Below, in pieces: positions 5,090 through 5,860 of a stretch of DNA of 5,860 bases. Each line of letters starts with the position of its first letter. Position 1 is the first letter of the stretch. Location: the NCBI GenBank assembly GCA_023255235.1, contig JALRJA010000161.1, positions 1-5,860 of the forward strand. The letters are read 5' to 3'. A program made the translations under genes and the position numbers. The notes below the pieces were generated by a model that saw only the letters and a list, made by a program, of their open reading frames with translations, ran no database searches and was not told where the DNA came from. The DNA is from Flaviramulus sp. (GTDB taxonomy: Bacteria; Bacteroidota; Bacteroidia; Flavobacteriales; Flavobacteriaceae).

Positions 5090-5461
5090 ATGGAAAAACA
5101 TACATATAATATTATTGGTGTCATGTCTGGCACCTCTTTAGATGGCGTTGATTTGGTTTTTATTGAATTTCAATTTGATGGTTTTTGGCATTTTGAAATA
5201 AAACATTTTGAACGCTGGGATTGGGTGCTGGACGAAATGATCTTTGCGTTTGACAGTAAAGTCAATGACGGCTGGGAAGAACAGTTTGAGTCTGGTACTA
5301 GCGACATCCAGTGGAAGAAACTAGAAGACGGTTGTAGCGAAATGATTCGCGGACCTAACGATACTAAAGTGTATGACTGGGAAGGTCGCAAAGCATACGA
5401 AGCTCGCATTGCAAACGGTTTCAGACTGTTTGGCAAGTACTATCAAAATTTGTGGGATTAA
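5090..5461 (+). pseudogene. anmK: Chimeric reading frame: N-terminus of anhydro-N-acetylmuramic acid kinase (AnmK) joined to a phage protein
   Basis: ATG at 5090 starts MEKHTYNIIGVMSGTSLDGV followed by DLV. The VMSGTSLDG block is the signature nucleotide-binding start of AnmK, the kinase that phosphorylates and opens 1,6-anhydro-N-acetylmuramic acid in cell-wall recycling. AnmK similarity continues to about residue 40 (FWHFEIKHFE, near position 5210). The same frame then continues, without a stop, into unrelated sequence ending at TAA 5459-5461. AnmK proteins are about 350-370 residues, so most of the kinase, including its catalytic and sugar-binding parts, is missing. By hand count, G+C is 31 of 100 bases at 5111-5210 and 48 of 100 at 5211-5310. 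A TTG at 5075 is an alternative start but adds nothing family-like. The N-terminal identity is firm; the fused product is almost certainly not a working kinase. Confidence 0.88.
5211..5461 (+). CDS. C-terminal part of a marine T4-like phage hypothetical protein
   Basis: From about 5211 the frame reads RWDWVLDEMIFAF, then an acidic stretch, and ends GFRLFGKYYQNLWD with TAA at 5459-5461. The RWDWVLDEMI block and the FGKYY-xx-LWD ending are features I recall from a conserved hypothetical protein of marine T4-like myoviruses; its N-terminal portion is absent here. The function is unknown to me. Base composition is clearly higher in G+C than the bacterial side. It is followed within 40 bases by another phage-like gene on the same strand, as in a compact phage gene cluster. 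The family call is by recall, not search. Confidence 0.65.
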
Positions 5462-5472
5462 AGGATTTAAAA

Positions 5473-5508
5473 ATGGGAACTTCACCCGTAGGAGACACAG
5501 ATGAGTGA
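5473..5508 (+). CDS. Possible 11-residue leader peptide overlapping the next phage gene
   Basis: ATG at 5473 opens MGTSPVGDTDE and stops at TGA 5506-5508. It has its own AAGGA at 5461-5465, 7 bases upstream, and its end overlaps the next start as ATGAGTGA (5501-5508), a classic coupling arrangement. It could be a genuine tiny phage peptide, a translational coupler for the gene at 5501, or chance. Confidence 0.3.
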   Translation: MGTSPVGDTDE

Positions 5509-5743
5509 CATGATGGCACCGGACAACCCGGTCCTTAAACTAATTGTAGATCTAGCTAAAGAAACTAGTGTAACTGATCCAATTGACTGGAGTGAATTAA
5601 ACATTACAGAAGATCAAGCATATGTAATGATGGCAACTCATGTTTTAGAGATGCAATTAGATGACTTAACAAGTAGGGCAATTATTGCTAAACTACTAGT
5701 AGAGAATTTTATATTGAACCTAAAGATATTAGGTAAACAGTAA
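5501..5743 (+). CDS. Conserved hypothetical protein of marine T4-like phages
   Basis: This is a complete 80-residue, acidic, soluble protein with no signal peptide or membrane segment. It starts MSDMMAPDNPVLKLIVDLAK, has a DPIDWSELNITEDQAY block at about 26-41 and ends in LLVENFILNLKIL, which is probably a helix. I recall similar small proteins in cyanophage and pelagiphage genomes but know of no function. A GGAG at 5491-5494, six bases before the ATG, is a strong Shine-Dalgarno, unlike all the bacterial genes in this window. That fits a phage of a proteobacterial or cyanobacterial host. It lies 12 bases upstream of the next phage-like start. Confidence 0.7.
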   Translation: MSDMMAPDNPVLKLIVDLAKETSVTDPIDWSELNITEDQAYVMMATHVLEMQLDDLTSRAIIAKLLVENFILNLKILGKQ

Positions 5744-5755
5744 GGTAAATAGAGT

Positions 5756-5860
5756 ATGGAAAAGAATTACACATATAAAGTCGAAGATATCTTTCAAGAT
5801 ATTGACGGCGATGACAAGAATGTCTTAATGACAATTCCACCCGAAGTATCAGAACGAATG
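5756..5860 (+). CDS. N-terminal part of a phage hypothetical protein, running off the window
   Basis: ATG at 5756 opens 35 codons with no stop to the window edge. The translation begins MEKNYTYKVEDIFQDIDGDD and continues through NVLMTIPPEVSERM. A YKVEDIFxDI start with an LMTIPPEV segment is what I recall from small conserved proteins of marine T4-like phages. In some of these the next part looks like an AbrB/MazE-type DNA-binding strand, but that part is outside the window, so no function is claimed. AAGG at 5742-5745 lies 10 bases upstream and can serve as ribosome site, overlapping the stop codon of the previous gene. Confidence 0.6.
   Translation, partial: MEKNYTYKVEDIFQDIDGDDKNVLMTIPPEVSERM

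Noticed and set aside
5170..5436. 88-codon minus-strand frame across the anmK/phage join
   Set aside because: It spans the junction of two unrelated sequences and is antisense to recognisable coding on both sides.
1..5860. tRNA, rRNA, CRISPR array, integrase or attachment-site repeats
   Set aside because: None was seen on reading both strands; in particular no direct repeat was noticed flanking the bacterial segment at the two phage joins.

Overview
Most of this window (about 230 to 5210) looks like chromosome from a marine member of the Bacteroidetes, probably Flavobacteriaceae. It is AT-rich and its gene starts lack Shine-Dalgarno sequences. A TAnnTTTG-type -7 element precedes one gene, and the intergenic repeats look flavobacterial. 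The proteins themselves (ArsS, TIGR04282-type glycosyltransferase, trimeric PNP, acyl-CoA dehydrogenase, AnmK) have a flavobacterial character. The two ends are different. Positions 1 to about 150, and about 5211 to 5860, read like a marine T4-like myovirus (cyanophage or pelagiphage type). The left end has the last residues of a gp25-like baseplate protein followed by the start of a gp6-like baseplate wedge protein. The right end has the C-terminal part of one phage hypothetical protein, a complete 80-aa phage hypothetical protein and the start of a third, with clear Shine-Dalgarno sites.

Layout from left to right: phage gp25 tail and gp6 head (3-163); a short stretch of uncertain origin (about 150-230); the C-terminal remnant of a membrane protein on the + strand (about 210-386); a non-coding stretch with a two-copy repeat (541-647) and a larger structured repeat element (718-805). 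Next come five genes on the minus strand, listed left to right: purine nucleoside phosphorylase, TIGR04282-type glycosyltransferase, radical SAM protein ArsS, a peroxidase-like CxxC protein and an acyl-CoA dehydrogenase. Divergent from these is anmK on the + strand. It is intact for only about 40 codons before the frame runs into phage sequence.

The coherent biology is the minus-strand cluster, transcribed from 3731 down to 812: peroxidase-like protein, ArsS, glycosyltransferase, PNP. These families belong to, or fit, arsenosugar biosynthesis. ArsS would put a 5'-deoxyadenosyl group on dimethylarsenic, a phosphorylase could remove the adenine, and a glycosyltransferase could decorate the arsenoribose. 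The PNP start overlaps the glycosyltransferase stop by 8 bases. The PNP also carries Asp where classical PNPs carry the base-specifying Asn, which would suit an adenine-bearing substrate. The methyltransferase ArsM is not in the window.

The bacterium/phage joins at both ends are the strangest structural feature. The simplest explanation is a chimeric contig (metagenome assembly or amplification chimera). A real insertion or transduced fragment cannot be excluded from sequence alone.
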